Of a stretch of 64,000 nucleotides of DNA, positions 14,233 through 24,914 are shown piece after piece. The DNA is from Rhodohalobacter sp. SW132 (lineage in GTDB: Bacteria > Bacteroidota > Rhodothermia > Balneolales > Balneolaceae). A program made the translations under genes and the position numbers. Within the stretch, counting starts at the first letter, position 1; every line of letters begins with the position of its first letter. Where the stretch lies: contig NZ_QUOK01000007.1 of assembly GCF_003390325.1 (NCBI RefSeq), positions 1 to 64,000 on the forward strand, written 5' to 3'. Below the pieces are notes generated by a model. It saw nothing but the letters and a program-made list of their open reading frames with translations, did no database searches and was not told the origin of the DNA.

Positions 14233-17200
14233 CTATTTGATCAGCGACAGTTTTCTCGTCTCTGTAAAATCACCCGCCTGGATACGGTAGAGATAGATTC
14301 CGCTCGACAGGGCAGAGGCGTCAAAGTTTATCGTGTGCCAGCCGGCCGACTTCTGTTCATCCACCAGCATCGCTACTCTTTGACCGATGATGTTATAGAC
14401 CTCCAGCCTGACCGGTGATGCCTCAGGAATGCCGTATCGAATGAGCGTGGATGGATTAAACGGGTTCGGATAATTCTGATTCAGGGTTAATTCCACCGGC
14501 CGTTCCTCGTTTTCAATAGAGGTAGTCAGTGCTGTTGTAAAGCTGAAAATTTCCGACCACGTGCCGTTCCCGGTCTCATTGCTGCCTCTTGCCCGCCAGT
14601 AATAGGTGCTTAAAGGGTCCAGACTTTCAGGTAGCTCAAACTCCGTTCCTCTGATATCTGAAAAGCTTGAAGTAATTTCATCAAACTCTTCTTCGAGTGA
14701 CAGCTCAAGTGAATAGTGGGTGGCAAATTCCGCTTCTTCCCAACTGAATGTTGGCGTCAAATTTACATCTTCAGCACCACTTTCAGGAAGCAAAAGTTGA
14801 GCCCGGGGCGGAAATGGATCTCCACCTGTACGATCTGTAAAGCGTATGGTTAATGTTTTTTCCAGTTCCAGGGTGGGGCTTGCCGTATCGGCTATTGCAA
14901 CTTCAATGACATCTCCCTCAAAGCCATTGGCTATGATATTGAAAATAAATGAATCGTCTCCCACAGGCTCTATCTTAAGCTTGTTTGGATCTGAAATCTC
15001 AAATTCGAACGGCAGTGTCTGAAATGAGAATGCTGTTTCGATTCGCACTCCAAGAGTATCATCGCCGGCCATTTCCAGTTCAATCACACCTTCGGGATTA
15101 TCCGGTGTAGCGTTTACGAGAATATCTACAGGAACACCGAAAAATTCGCTGGCATCAAAAAAGAGATTAATCTCGGAATCAACTCCCGTGTTGATATTAT
15201 CGGCAATGGTAATATTGAGTTCCCCGTCATCGCTTCTGCGGGCAGATGAGTAATTAAACCAGTAGAATGAATTACTTAAGCTTTCAAGTCTTTCTTGTAT
15301 ATCAACAAAATTGAGGACAATGTTATCAAAATCTTCTTCGATAATCGTACCGGCATTGCCAATGGCACGCAGTGTTTCCTCGTCAAAATCTTCCGGACGG
15401 TTTTCAACACCGATGGCAAACACCCGTTTTTCTCCCCGTGCTTCCAGCACCTCCTCGAGTGAGGTTGTTCCGGCAAGGTCACGGCCGTCCGTAAAGAGCA
15501 GCAAAAATCCTTGTGTGATGTTTGCAAAAGAAAATTCATCCTCCCAGAGATCCAGAGCTTTTACCACGGACCCGTGCACGTCTGTACCCGGTATATTGGT
15601 AATTGAAAAATCCTCGAGTGCAGAGAGCAGGGTATTTTTATCGGTAGTAAACGGAACCACCAGTTCAGAGTTCTCGGCAAAGATCTTAATGGCAATCTCC
15701 TGTTCCGGGGTTTTATTCCGGACGAACTCCTTGGCAGCTTCCTTAATCAATTCGATATTCTCCTCCCCGATACTCAGTGAATTATTGAGAAGCAGAACCG
15801 TTTTAAGCGCAGATTCAACATCCCCTTTTTGAGCCACCTGCAGGTTTGTTTCCGCTTCAACAATCGTGCGCCCGTTCTCAAGCAGCTGAAAATCATCCAG
15901 AGTGAGCGTAGAGATTCCCCTGCCATCCTGGTCAATAGCACTCAGAAATACGTTGATATTGCTTGGCCGGGATGTAAAGGCTGTATCGGCCCGTAATCGA
16001 ATGAAAAAGCCATAATCGCCATTAATGATCCAATTATATTCATCTATCAGAATTTGGCGGGCATCAGCACCAGGAGCAGTATAGGTTAATCCATCAGCTC
16101 CCAACTCAACCCCATTCTGCAGATTCACCTGTTCCGACCACCCAATTAGTGTACTATTGTAGTTCTCTATGGATAAGCTGCTGTTGTTCAGCATATTGCG
16201 CATATGGATAACATTACTCACATCCCAGCTGCCGATATTCTGGTTGAAAGAGTTTGCACCAGAGAACATATCAGTCATATATCTCACGCTGCTCACATTC
16301 CAGCTGCTGATATCCTGATTGAAGGAACTTGCATCATAGAACATTCGATGCATATTGGTAACGCTACTCACATTCCAACTGCTAATATCCTGATTAAATG
16401 AGCTTGCATTATAAAATATTTGTCCCATATCTGTCATGCTGCTCACAACCCAGTTGCCGATATTCTGGTTGAAAGAGCTTGCACCATTAAACATTAAATT
16501 CATTCTGGTTACGCTGCTTACATCCCAGTTGCCTATATCCTGGTTAAACGAACTCGCATCCCAGAACATCTCCCTCATATCTCTCACGCTGCTCACATTC
16601 CAGCTTCCGATATGCTGGTTGAATGAACTCGCACCTCTGAACATCCCACTCATAGTTGTTACGCTACTCACATCCCAGCTGCTGATATCCTGGTTGAAAG
16701 AGCTCGCAACAAGAAACATATACGACATACCGGTCACGCTACTCACATTCCAACTGCCGATATTCTGGTTAAACGAACTCGCATACCTGAACATCTCGCT
16801 CATATTGGTCACACTGCTCACATCCCAGCTGCCGATATCTTGGTCAAACGAAATAGCATCCCAGAACATCCCTCGCATATTGGTCACATTGTTCACATTC
16901 CAACTGCCGATATCTCCATTAAAAGATTCGGCATTCTGGAACATCCAAGCCATGCTGATTACGTTATTGACATCCCAGTTACCTATATCCTGGTTAAACA
17001 AAGTCGCAAGCCGGAACATCTCCCTCATATCTCTCACACTGCTTACATTCCAGCTTCCGATATTCTGGTTGAAGGAACTTGCCCCCCAGAACATCTCGCT
17101 CATATTGGTCGCACTGCTCACATTCCAACCGCTGATATTCTGGTTAAACGAAGTCGCAAGCCGGAACATCTCGCTCACATCGGTCACATTGCTCACATCC

Positions 17201-18159
17201 CAACTACCTATATCCTGGTTGAAGGAGCTCGCACCGGCGAACATCGAACGCATATCCGTCACACTGCTTACAACCCAACTGTTGACATCCTGGTTGAAGG
17301 AGCTTGCCCCCCAGAACATCTCAATCATATTGGTCACACTGCTCACATTCCAACTGCCGATATCCTTATTAAAGGAACTCGCATCTCTGAACATCCCTTG
17401 CATAGTTGTCACATTACTCACATTCCAGCTGCCAATATTCTGATTGAAAGAACTGGCACCAGAGAACATTCCCCGCATAGTTGTCACGCTGCTCACATCC
17501 CAACTGTCGATATCTCCATTAAATGATTCGGCATTCTGGAACATTCCTTGTATAGCACTCACACTGCTCACATTCCATCCGCTAATATCTTGGTTGAAGG
17601 AACTCGCACTGTTGAACATGCCTCCCAAAGTTATTACGCTGCTCACATCCCAGTCGCCGATATCCTGGTTGAAGGAACTCGCACCAAAGAACATACTATT
17701 CATATCCTTCACGTTGCCTACATTCCAACTACCAATATCTCCATTAAAAGATTTGGCATTTCTGAACATCCAACGCATATCGGTCACGCTACTCACATTC
17801 CAGCTGCTGATATCCTGGTTAAACAAACTTGCCCCGCCGAACATCCTTCTCATAGTGGTCACACTACTTACATCCCAGCTACCAATATCTTGGTTGAAAG
17901 AACTCGCGCCGTAAAACATCATATACATATCCGTAATCCCACTCGTACAGCTTGTTGAGGCATTATCGGTGGTAATCTGATCGCGGGTTCGCTTTGTGTA
18001 GGTCACACCGTTTACTTCTCCGCTGTCGCCCACTTCGGCATCTGTGCACATGACGGTTACGCCGTTTTCGTGGAGGAAGAAATCCTGGGCAGTTGCACTA
18101 TCTGGAGTGGCTGCAAGGGTTACAAGGAGTGTAAGTGGGAGAAGTAGCAGTGTTTTCAT
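14233..18159 (-). CDS. BspA-like (DUF285) repeat, VWA and T9SS-sorted surface protein
   Basis: A 1308-aa secreted protein. In order: signal peptide (residues 1-24, ending ATA); a short Cys-containing lead; 23 consecutive 25-residue DUF285 repeats (about 83-658) of the form [21 protein letters not shown]; a VWA-like domain at about 740-930 ([14 protein letters not shown] as degenerate MIDAS, later FTDGRD); beta-sandwich regions, one FnIII-like module (about 1110-1210); and a C-terminal T9SS sorting domain ([20 protein letters not shown] ... SGIYLYRI). It is exported by Sec, then type IX secretion, and displayed at the surface. BspA repeats often bind host or matrix proteins, but a ligand cannot be inferred. 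It is preceded by the 48-bp motif at 18245-18292 and separated from the next operon by a terminator. Confidence 0.9.
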   Translation of the reverse strand: MKTLLLLPLTLLVTLAATPDSATAQDFFLHENGVTVMCTDAEVGDSGEVNGVTYTKRTRDQITTDNASTSCTSGITDMYMMFYGASSFNQDIGSWDVSSVTTMRRMFGGASLFNQDISSWNVSSVTDMRWMFRNAKSFNGDIGSWNVGNVKDMNSMFFGASSFNQDIGDWDVSSVITLGGMFNSASSFNQDISGWNVSSVSAIQGMFQNAESFNGDIDSWDVSSVTTMRGMFSGASSFNQNIGSWNVSNVTTMQGMFRDASSFNKDIGSWNVSSVTNMIEMFWGASSFNQDVNSWVVSSVTDMRSMFAGASSFNQDIGSWDVSNVTDVSEMFRLATSFNQNISGWNVSSATNMSEMFWGASSFNQNIGSWNVSSVRDMREMFRLATLFNQDIGNWDVNNVISMAWMFQNAESFNGDIGSWNVNNVTNMRGMFWDAISFDQDIGSWDVSSVTNMSEMFRYASSFNQNIGSWNVSSVTGMSYMFLVASSFNQDISSWDVSSVTTMSGMFRGASSFNQHIGSWNVSSVRDMREMFWDASSFNQDIGNWDVSSVTRMNLMFNGASSFNQNIGNWVVSSMTDMGQIFYNASSFNQDISSWNVSSVTNMHRMFYDASSFNQDISSWNVSSVRYMTDMFSGANSFNQNIGSWDVSNVIHMRNMLNNSSLSIENYNSTLIGWSEQVNLQNGVELGADGLTYTAPGADARQILIDEYNWIINGDYGFFIRLRADTAFTSRPSNINVFLSAIDQDGRGISTLTLDDFQLLENGRTIVEAETNLQVAQKGDVESALKTVLLLNNSLSIGEENIELIKEAAKEFVRNKTPEQEIAIKIFAENSELVVPFTTDKNTLLSALEDFSITNIPGTDVHGSVVKALDLWEDEFSFANITQGFLLLFTDGRDLAGTTSLEEVLEARGEKRVFAIGVENRPEDFDEETLRAIGNAGTIIEEDFDNIVLNFVDIQERLESLSNSFYWFNYSSARRSDDGELNITIADNINTGVDSEINLFFDASEFFGVPVDILVNATPDNPEGVIELEMAGDDTLGVRIETAFSFQTLPFEFEISDPNKLKIEPVGDDSFIFNIIANGFEGDVIEVAIADTASPTLELEKTLTIRFTDRTGGDPFPPRAQLLLPESGAEDVNLTPTFSWEEAEFATHYSLELSLEEEFDEITSSFSDIRGTEFELPESLDPLSTYYWRARGSNETGNGTWSEIFSFTTALTTSIENEERPVELTLNQNYPNPFNPSTLIRYGIPEASPVRLEVYNIIGQRVAMLVDEQKSAGWHTINFDASALSSGIYLYRIQAGDFTETRKLSLIK
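16186..17913 (-). repeat. 23 tandem 75-bp units encoding DUF285 repeats
   Basis: The units are exactly 75 bp with variable third bases and a mix of DVSSV/NVSSV/VVSSV and NQDI/NGDI/NQNI versions. The long in-frame reading frames on the opposite strand here are a by-product of the repetition. The regular length shows that repeat number can change by slippage or recombination without breaking the frame. Confidence 0.9.
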
Positions 18160-18244
18160 AGCAGGTGTCTGTGATCGTTAACCGGCTGCTCTCGGAGTTA
18201 CCGGATGATTTTATGTGCGGATTATGGAGATTGCCAGAGTGCTG

Positions 18245-18292
18245 TTATCGGGGATGAGCCGGATTTGTAAATACCTATAAATGAGTATATTT
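18245..18292 (-). promoter_or_regulatory. Conserved 48-bp upstream motif, copy 1
   Basis: Begins TTATCGGGGA and ends AAATGAGTATATTT. It matches 27347-27394 at 38 of 48 positions without gaps, the first 10 and last 14 being the best conserved. It lies about 90 bp upstream of the BspA-like gene. The core TACyTAkAAATGAGTA is an imperfect inverted repeat. It is probably a binding site or promoter of the surface-protein regulon. Confidence 0.6.
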
Positions 18293-18355
18293 CCATTTAT
18301 TTTGGCAGTCTGCTTCTTCCTAAGGCATGATGACATTTACCATGGATCAAAAAAA

Positions 18356-18380
18356 CCCGGAGGCTTTTACACACTCCGGG
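18356..18380 (-). terminator. Intrinsic terminator, identical stem-loop to 14192-14216
   Basis: CCCGGAG/CTCCGGG stem with a run of A before it on the plus strand, giving a T-run on the minus strand, so it terminates transcripts coming from the 18511-19311 gene. It separates the BspA-like gene from that unit. Confidence 0.8.
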
Positions 18381-18510
18381 TTTTGCTCTCAACGCCGATT
18401 TTATCAGCGTTATCTATCTCTGTTATTATCTCTTGATTTACCTGGTACTTGAATAACCCATTTTTTTCATTTCCACTTTTGTAGAGCAAGAAATCTGAGT
18501 AACTATGCCT

Positions 18511-19311
18511 TTATAAAATTATACCAAACGTCACCATTGTTATGCTTGTATTGATGGGCGTATCGTAATCAAAAATGCCGGAAGAGCCGCCGCCTGATAC
18601 GTGTTCGGTGTATTCTACATTCAGGTCACCAAAGGTCGTTTCTACTGAAAATAGTAAAGCACTGTAGCGCAGATTAAAACCGAGTCCGTGACGGAGGCCA
18701 TAAGCGAGCTCTTCTTCTACATAGAACCTTTGACTGAAATCGTCCATTTGAGCATCAATTTCAGGCGGTACTCCTAAAGAGAACATGGGATTGTAGAACA
18801 GGTCAACAACCAGGTTTTGCACGGGGCTGATTGCCAGCACCGGACCAATTTTGAAATCTACCAGGTGGAATGGAGTGCTTGCATTCGTATAAATCTCGCT
18901 TATATTTCCCCAGTTGGGGGTGGTTTGGGAATAGTGCAGGCCGTAGACCAGCCCCAGCTCAGCACGCAGAGATCCGCCTCCAATGTTGTTGACCGCGTGC
19001 CCGAGGGACGACATTCCATACGCACCAATGGTGAATCCGCTTTCAGCGCCAAATCCGGACTCACCTGAAAGCATGTCGGTAAATGAATTGTTCGGGCTTG
19101 GCAAAGTTCCATACATTCCGGCTGGATTTGCCCAGCCTCCTTTGATGATAAACTCACCATCAAAAAGGGATGTCTGGTTAGCGGTTGACCGCTCAGCTTG
19201 TCTCTCTTCCCGCTCTTCCTGGCCGCCGCCGGTAAACTGAGCAACAGCGTGAGTGCTAAAGGATAAAAGCAGAAAAATCGTTAGTAGTATTGAATAGCTA
19301 TACGTTTTCAT
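18511..19311 (-). CDS. Outer-membrane beta-barrel-like protein, unknown function
   Basis: A 266-aa protein with a signal peptide (residues 1-24, ending AVA) and alternating hydrophobic/polar strands typical of a small beta-barrel: FDGEFIIKGGWANPAGMY, SLRAELGLVYGLHYSQ, VDLFYNPMFSLGV, GLGFNLRYSALLFSVE. The C-terminus ends in a hydrophobic ITMVTFGIIL strand. A Gln/Glu/Arg-rich linker follows the signal (GGGQEEREERQAERS). It is the last gene of the minus-strand surface unit before the terminator at 18356. The cargo or role is unknown. Confidence 0.65.
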   Translation of the reverse strand: MKTYSYSILLTIFLLLSFSTHAVAQFTGGGQEEREERQAERSTANQTSLFDGEFIIKGGWANPAGMYGTLPSPNNSFTDMLSGESGFGAESGFTIGAYGMSSLGHAVNNIGGGSLRAELGLVYGLHYSQTTPNWGNISEIYTNASTPFHLVDFKIGPVLAISPVQNLVVDLFYNPMFSLGVPPEIDAQMDDFSQRFYVEEELAYGLRHGLGFNLRYSALLFSVETTFGDLNVEYTEHVSGGGSSGIFDYDTPINTSITMVTFGIIL

Positions 19312-19375
19312 AAGTCAGTCGTTTATTTCGAGTGTATAAGTGTAGTAATTCGTGAAATGGTTGATTTGGTAATCA

Positions 19376-20395
19376 TTAGTTTTCGGGAAAATTCATTCGC
19401 CACACGTTAAATTTCCCATCCTCATTTCCGCGCTGGGCAAGAAAGTAGACATGGTTGCCACCGGGCGACCAGACGGGGGATACGTCATGCCCGCCGTGAA
19501 ATGTAAGCTGCTGCAGCTGGGTTCCGTTAATCCTGACGCTGTAAAGATCCAGGTTTTGAGGGCGGTTTGATGTTGATCGGGTGGTTCCAACCATCACAAT
19601 GGTTTCTCCATCCGGGGAGATATTCGGGCTTGAAAATCCAATTTCTGAATCACGAATAATGACCGTTTCAGAACCTGAATTCATATTGATCATCCAGATT
19701 TCTCCGCGCCCTTTGCCGTCACTGCTGTTCCGGGTTACAATCAGGTTTTCACCGTCGGGGGTGAGCGCCGGTGTGAAACCGGATGAATACTGGGTTTGAA
19801 TAGAGGTGTTGAGATTGGTATTCCAGATAAAATATCGGTCACCATGCTGTTTAGTAAAGTAGATCGACTCTCCGTCCGGGGCGAACATCGGGCCTACCGC
19901 CACACCATCGCTCTGGCTGGTTACCTGCCGGATTGCCGCTCCTTCAGTGGCATTAATCATGTTGATAGTGCGTACACCGCTGTTACCGGAACCTCCGCGC
20001 TCTGTAAAGGCAATCCATCTGTCATCGGGAGAGAAGCTCATATCCAGAATATCCCGGTTAAAGGTACGCTGTGTGGTAGCCTGGCCACCACTGAGGTTTC
20101 GGATAATGATGTTGTTGAAGCTGTTTTCACGGCGCATATAGGCAATTCGCTCGTGATCATTCGAAACGGCGATCATCGGAGCCGCATACCAGCGCAGCAT
20201 CCCGTCTGTGTTGGTGAAGATGTTCGGAAAAACCAGGTTTTCGTCAGATCGCGTTATCTGTGTGAAATTGATGCCTCCTTCTTCTTCAACACTCACTTCA
20301 TGATAGTTTACCAGCGCCCCGGAAGGCACGCAGCTGATTAGTAAGAGTGTAAGTGATATGGCCAGTAAGGGCCATATCAGATTAATTTTATTCAT
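19376..20395 (-). CDS. PD40/TolB-like beta-propeller lipoprotein
   Basis: A 339-aa protein with a lipobox (LISC, Cys22). At least six PD40-type blades are visible, e.g. SFSPDDRWIAFTERGG, MFAPDGESIYFTKQHGD, ALTPDGENLIVTRNSSD, NISPDGETIVMVGTTRS, VWSPGGNHVYFLAQRG. The S/A-P-D-G-x-x-I/V pattern is that of TolB-type propellers. Such lipoproteins act as extracytoplasmic scaffolds or binding proteins; no catalytic motif is seen. It is separated by only 37 nt from the T9SS protein upstream, so they are probably co-transcribed. Confidence 0.82.
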   Translation of the reverse strand: MNKINLIWPLLAISLTLLLISCVPSGALVNYHEVSVEEEGGINFTQITRSDENLVFPNIFTNTDGMLRWYAAPMIAVSNDHERIAYMRRENSFNNIIIRNLSGGQATTQRTFNRDILDMSFSPDDRWIAFTERGGSGNSGVRTINMINATEGAAIRQVTSQSDGVAVGPMFAPDGESIYFTKQHGDRYFIWNTNLNTSIQTQYSSGFTPALTPDGENLIVTRNSSDGKGRGEIWMINMNSGSETVIIRDSEIGFSSPNISPDGETIVMVGTTRSTSNRPQNLDLYSVRINGTQLQQLTFHGGHDVSPVWSPGGNHVYFLAQRGNEDGKFNVWRMNFPEN

Positions 20396-20432
20396 AACTC
20401 TGTTCGTTTGGTTGATAGTTAGGTTTCGCCGT

Positions 20433-21959
20433 CTACTTCATCAGCGTCAGCTTTCTAGTCTCTGTAAATCCACCCGCCTGGATGCGATAGAGATAGATTC
20501 CGCTCGACAGGGCAGAGGCGTCAAAGTTTACCGTGTGCCAGCCGGCGGTTTTTTGTTCATCCGCCAGAAGGGCGACTCGCTGGCCTAACATGTTGAAAAC
20601 TTCCAGACGAACATCGGTTCTTTCTGGCAGGGCGTACTCTATTGTTGTAGTTGGATTGAAAGGGTTGGGATAGTTTTGGGTGAGGGCAATCTCATCAGGT
20701 AGATCAGAATCCCTTATGTCGGAAGATGTGGCTTCTCCCCCTAAAAATTTGAAATCGAGATAATCTAAATCGAACAAAGCCAACCCGTGTGATTCCTCTC
20801 CTTCCATTTCATTAAAACTCCCGCCAACATATAAGCTGTTTTCATGTGATGTAATGGCATACACAGTACTTGAACTACCTGTCGTTCCGAGCTCTCCGAG
20901 ATTTGAATAGGCTCCATCAGAAATCCTATATGCAACAAGATTACGCGATCCCCTTTCCCTGATAATGTCAGGATGTTCTCCTGTAAATATCGAGTCGAAT
21001 GACCCTCCTATATATAAAATACCATCCGCTATATGAAGAGCCGAAACCGTACCAGAAATATTAAATGGCAGCGTAGACCACGTTTCATCTTCAATATTAT
21101 AAACCGCAACACCCCTTACCGAAATGTCATTTAATTCATGTATGGTACCTCCTACGTATATATTACCATCATGTACCGCCATGGCTTCAATAAAACCCCG
21201 GACCGATCCATATCTAAGGGAGGTGATCAAGGGCTGCCATTCCTGGGTTATCAGATCGTATACTATCATTCCTCCGGCAGGTTCTTCCTCCATTTCTGAG
21301 AAACGCCCACCGATATACAATTTATCATCAACAACTAAATGATCTCTTGGGGTATTATCAATACCGGGATCCAGCGCACTCCACTGTCGTGACTCAAGGT
21401 TACCCGCAGCCATGTAGGTGTCATTCTCATTATTAAAGTGCCGGTTTCCAACAGACGCTCCGGTAAATACGGCTTCATTCCATATCGCAAAAGTTTTAAT
21501 AGCCGATAAGCGCAACTCACTTACCCCAACATCTAACCATTCATTATCATCTATATTGATTCCTGCAAATCGGTTTGAAGTAAAGCCATCACTACTAAGA
21601 GGTGAGTCGCCCGGCGGCACAATGTTAGTAAAATCGCCCCCCATATAAAGGGTATTTTCATGTATCTGTAAGTCTTTGATCCAGGACGAATTAACTCCGT
21701 TGTAGAGGTCTTTGTAAAAAGGGCTCCAGGAGTTCGTATCCAAGGAGTAAATGGCTATTGGCTGCGATTTGTTTGCATCTTCATCGTATGTTATAATTCT
21801 GCCTGATACGTACAGCCGATCATTAAGAGGAACAATAGAATAAACAGTTCCTTCACCAGGAATTCCAATTGGTGTCCATCCGTTTTGTGCCTCTGCAATG
21901 TCACTGATACAGAATGCCAGCACTGTAAGTACAAAAAAGTGGTTGAATATTTTTTTCAT
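20433..21959 (-). CDS. Kelch-like beta-propeller protein with T9SS sorting domain
   Basis: A 508-aa secreted protein from ATG 21959; upstream in-frame starts reach 22112 but lack a signal peptide, whereas here the signal (KKIFNHFFVLTVLAFCISDIAEA) begins. The body consists of repeated Kelch-like or galactose-oxidase-type motifs (LYVSGRI, LYMGGDFTN, LYIGGRFSEM, IYVGGTIHEL, LYIGGSFDSI, LYVGGSFNEM), each followed by an IYSLDTNSW or VYNIEDETW strand: roughly one propeller. The C-terminus has [18 protein letters not shown] and [19 protein letters not shown], the T9SS type A sorting tail. It is likely surface-bound or released, with unknown ligand. The gap to the upstream gene (163 nt) may hold a separate promoter. 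Confidence 0.82.
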   Translation of the reverse strand: MKKIFNHFFVLTVLAFCISDIAEAQNGWTPIGIPGEGTVYSIVPLNDRLYVSGRIITYDEDANKSQPIAIYSLDTNSWSPFYKDLYNGVNSSWIKDLQIHENTLYMGGDFTNIVPPGDSPLSSDGFTSNRFAGINIDDNEWLDVGVSELRLSAIKTFAIWNEAVFTGASVGNRHFNNENDTYMAAGNLESRQWSALDPGIDNTPRDHLVVDDKLYIGGRFSEMEEEPAGGMIVYDLITQEWQPLITSLRYGSVRGFIEAMAVHDGNIYVGGTIHELNDISVRGVAVYNIEDETWSTLPFNISGTVSALHIADGILYIGGSFDSIFTGEHPDIIRERGSRNLVAYRISDGAYSNLGELGTTGSSSTVYAITSHENSLYVGGSFNEMEGEESHGLALFDLDYLDFKFLGGEATSSDIRDSDLPDEIALTQNYPNPFNPTTTIEYALPERTDVRLEVFNMLGQRVALLADEQKTAGWHTVNFDASALSSGIYLYRIQAGGFTETRKLTLMK

Positions 21960-22122
21960 TTTATTCCAGTGGTTTAAGAGAATTAAAATTTTTGATCCGG
22001 TTTGAAAAAGACTATGTAATAAGACTGTCCGGTTATGGAGTGAATTCTTCCATACATATTGCAGTGTCCGGACCCAGTCAGTTTCAGGCAGACAGAAAAG
22101 TCTTCTGCCCACCTGTTGATGT

Positions 22123-24894
22123 CTACTTCATCAGCGTCAGTTTTCTGGTCTCAGTAAATCCACCTGCCTGAATACGATAGAGGTAAATTCCGCTCGACAG
22201 GGCAGAGGCGTCAAAGTTTACCGTGTGCCAGCCGGCGGTTTTCTGTTCATCTACGAGGATTGCAACACGTTGCCCGATGATGTTATAGACCTCCAGCCTG
22301 ATCGGTGACGCTTCAGGTATGCCGTAGCGAATAAGCGTGGAGGGATTAAACGGGTTGGGGTAGTTCTGGCGAAGTGTAAACTCTGCCGGGATCTCTTCCC
22401 CTTCAATGGATGTAGCCATCCGGGTAGTGAATGACCAGACGTCGCTCCACTCTCCGATACCGCCGCCGCTTGATGCATTCACCCGCCAGAAATACTCCGT
22501 GCCTGAATCGAGATCCTCGCCAACCAGAAGTTCAGCTCCCTCTACACCGGAGGTATCAGCTACCAGGTCATCGCCCTCAAATGATTGGGTGAGCGACAGT
22601 TGCAGCCGGTATGACAGAGCATCGTCAGACGGCTCCCAGCTAAGCACCGGGCTGACTTCGATATCCGGAGCACCATCTTCAGGAGTTAATAGTGCAACCT
22701 GTGCCGGCGGGGCCGGCAGCGTGCTGAAATTCCACACGTTGCTCCACTCACTTTCGCCGCCATCATTCACAGCTTTTACGCGCCAGTGATAGGCGGAGTC
22801 AAAATCGATTAGCCCATCTGCCGCGAGGCTGGTATCGGCCAGTGTTGAATCAAGTACAACGTTTTCAAACGTGTTGCTTTCTGAAAGCTGAAGACGGTAG
22901 TGATTCACCTCTTCGCCGGCAAACCATATCAGTGATGTATCCGGCGCTACATCTGCAGTACCATCATTGGGGGCAAATAGCTCTACAACCTCAGGCTGTT
23001 CAGGGATGGTCGTAAAGCTCCAGGTACTGCTCCATTCACCGGTTTGCCACTGATTCAATCCGCGAACCTTCCAGTAGTACTGCGTGGAGAACCCGAGCTC
23101 ATCCGCCAGGGAAATAGTGATTGTCTCTTCATTATCTATGGTCCCGGATCCTTCAACCGAAATGCCCGTTGAGTCTGAGATGATTTGAGTAAACTCATCA
23201 TCAAGGGCGAGTCTGAACTCATACTCCTCAGCCGATTCACTGATTTGCCAGCTGAATTCCGGCATGAGGTTGACCGATGCGGTATCGCTGGCGGGAGATT
23301 GCAGCAGAATTTCAGCTACGTGATTCGGAACCTGGTTGTTGAAGAATACGGTATCGGCCGTTATTGCAGCACCGGATTCCTGAAGCGTAATCAATCGGCT
23401 TCCATCTGTACCAGTCCCGACGTTTTCCTCCCACACACCATTTTCGGCATCACCGGGTGGGGCGTAGTAGAATCTGTATTCTATTTCATCGCCCTCTTCA
23501 CCGAACACATTTTCTGCAATCCCTTCATAGATTCCGGGTGAAGATTCTTCCATGAGTGTAAGGTCGAATCCATTGAAATCTGCCCTGATATAAACGTTTT
23601 CGCTCTCCGGATCGAACTTTTGGTCGTTTTCATATACGGACATATCTACCGAAAAGGTGATATCACGAAACGCATCAGAAATTGTAAACGATTCTGTTTT
23701 CGGAATACCCCAGGTGCCGGATTCACTCCGGGCGCGCACAGACAGGTTGTAATTTCCGGCTTCAAAACCGGATGTTGGAAGAAGGGTTTCGATATCGATC
23801 TCCACCCCGGGACTCACCTGGATGGCCGTTCCCTGCCCGGTTCCGGGATCATCCCCGAAGAAATATTCGAGTGAAGCGATCGGTTCCGGTTCCCCGACAA
23901 CTCCTTCGGGTGTAATGTAGAAAGGCCGTGCTTCGGGCAGTCCCCAGCTTCCGCTCCCATTCTGAGCCCGAATAAAAAGGGTGTGGAAACCTGCATCCAG
24001 TGACGCCGTTGCCAGCGCATCCTGCAGATCGATTTCAGTTCCTTCCGTAATGCTTAGTGGGGTTCCATTACCGGTTCCCGGATCATCATTGAAGAAGTAC
24101 TCCATCTGTGTGATGGGGGACGGCTCAGCCACGGAGGGAGCATCGGTGATGTAAAAAGGCCGAGCTTCGGGAAGCCCCCAGCTTCCGCTCTCATTTTGAG
24201 CCCGTACAAAGAGGGTATGGAAACCTGCATCCAGTGACGCCGTGGCCAGTGCATCCTGCAGATCGATGTCGGTTCCTTCCGTAATACTTACCGATGTACC
24301 ACTGCCGGTTCCGGGATCATCATTGAAGAAGTACTCCATCTGTGTGATGGGGGATGGCTCAGCCGCTGAGGGAGCATCCGTGATATAAAAAGGGCGCGCT
24401 TCGGGCAGTCCCCAGCTTCCGCTCCCATTCTGAGCCCGAACAAAGAGGGTGTGAAATCCTGCATCCAGTGACGCTGTGGACACCACATCCTGCAGATCGA
24501 TGTCAGTACCTTCCGTGATGCTCACCGGTGTTCCACTGCCGGTTCCCGGATCATCATTTAAAAAGTACTCCATTTGTGTGATGGGGGATGGTTCAGCCGC
24601 GGATGGAGAATCCGTAATATAAAAAGGCCGCGCTTCAGGCAGGCCCCAGTCGCCATCACTGTTTTGAGCCCGTATAAAAAGGGTATGAAAACCGGCGCTG
24701 AGCGATTCGGTCGTAATGGAGATGTTTTGGTCAATTTCCGAACCGCTGGTTATAGCTATGGATGTTCCGTTTCCATAGCCGGGATCGGTGTTGATGAAAT
24801 ACTCCATAGCTGTGATGTCGGACTTCGCCTGGCCGAGTGTCGGCAGAAATATCACACAGAGCAAGAGTGCAGAAAATCGTAATAAATATTTCAT
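22123..24894 (-). CDS. Large multi-repeat, FnIII-like, T9SS-sorted surface protein
   Basis: A 923-aa secreted protein: signal peptide (1-23); five 78-residue modules starting about residues 27, 105, 183, 261 and 339 (ITQMEYFFNDDPGTGSGT ... GFHTLFVRAQNGSGSWGLPEA); a segment (DITFSVDMSVYENDQKFDP...) resembling a starch-binding or CBM-like domain; then three FnIII-like domains with SYWRVKA/YWRVN strands and repeated EWSDVWSFTT; and the T9SS tail. Modules 2-4 are nearly identical. FnIII modules and a CBM-like piece suggest a spacer or glycan-binding protein. It shares its C-terminal DNA with the other two T9SS genes. It follows the upstream gene by 20 nt. Confidence 0.85.
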   Translation of the reverse strand: MKYLLRFSALLLCVIFLPTLGQAKSDITAMEYFINTDPGYGNGTSIAITSGSEIDQNISITTESLSAGFHTLFIRAQNSDGDWGLPEARPFYITDSPSAAEPSPITQMEYFLNDDPGTGSGTPVSITEGTDIDLQDVVSTASLDAGFHTLFVRAQNGSGSWGLPEARPFYITDAPSAAEPSPITQMEYFFNDDPGTGSGTSVSITEGTDIDLQDALATASLDAGFHTLFVRAQNESGSWGLPEARPFYITDAPSVAEPSPITQMEYFFNDDPGTGNGTPLSITEGTEIDLQDALATASLDAGFHTLFIRAQNGSGSWGLPEARPFYITPEGVVGEPEPIASLEYFFGDDPGTGQGTAIQVSPGVEIDIETLLPTSGFEAGNYNLSVRARSESGTWGIPKTESFTISDAFRDITFSVDMSVYENDQKFDPESENVYIRADFNGFDLTLMEESSPGIYEGIAENVFGEEGDEIEYRFYYAPPGDAENGVWEENVGTGTDGSRLITLQESGAAITADTVFFNNQVPNHVAEILLQSPASDTASVNLMPEFSWQISESAEEYEFRLALDDEFTQIISDSTGISVEGSGTIDNEETITISLADELGFSTQYYWKVRGLNQWQTGEWSSTWSFTTIPEQPEVVELFAPNDGTADVAPDTSLIWFAGEEVNHYRLQLSESNTFENVVLDSTLADTSLAADGLIDFDSAYHWRVKAVNDGGESEWSNVWNFSTLPAPPAQVALLTPEDGAPDIEVSPVLSWEPSDDALSYRLQLSLTQSFEGDDLVADTSGVEGAELLVGEDLDSGTEYFWRVNASSGGGIGEWSDVWSFTTRMATSIEGEEIPAEFTLRQNYPNPFNPSTLIRYGIPEASPIRLEVYNIIGQRVAILVDEQKTAGWHTVNFDASALSSGIYLYRIQAGGFTETRKLTLMK
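23659..24816 (-). repeat. Five tandem 234-bp modules
   Basis: The repeat period is 78 codons. Copies 2-4 are the most alike, containing CATCATTGAAGAAGTACTCC and GCATCCAGTGACGC runs in each. They behave as recently amplified in-frame modules. Copies 1 and 5 are more divergent and appear to be older ends. Confidence 0.8.
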
Positions 24895-24914
24895 GATGTT
24901 CTCCTGATTTGTGA

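Noticed and set aside
16436-17526. Long plus-strand reading frames (335, 228, 156 aa) opposite the BspA-like gene
   Set aside because: They arise because the 75-bp tandem units are free of stops in several frames. The minus strand has signal peptide, repeats and sorting domain.
16186-17913. Regularly repeated DNA as a CRISPR array
   Set aside because: Units are contiguous 75-bp in-frame coding repeats, without unique spacers; no cas genes.
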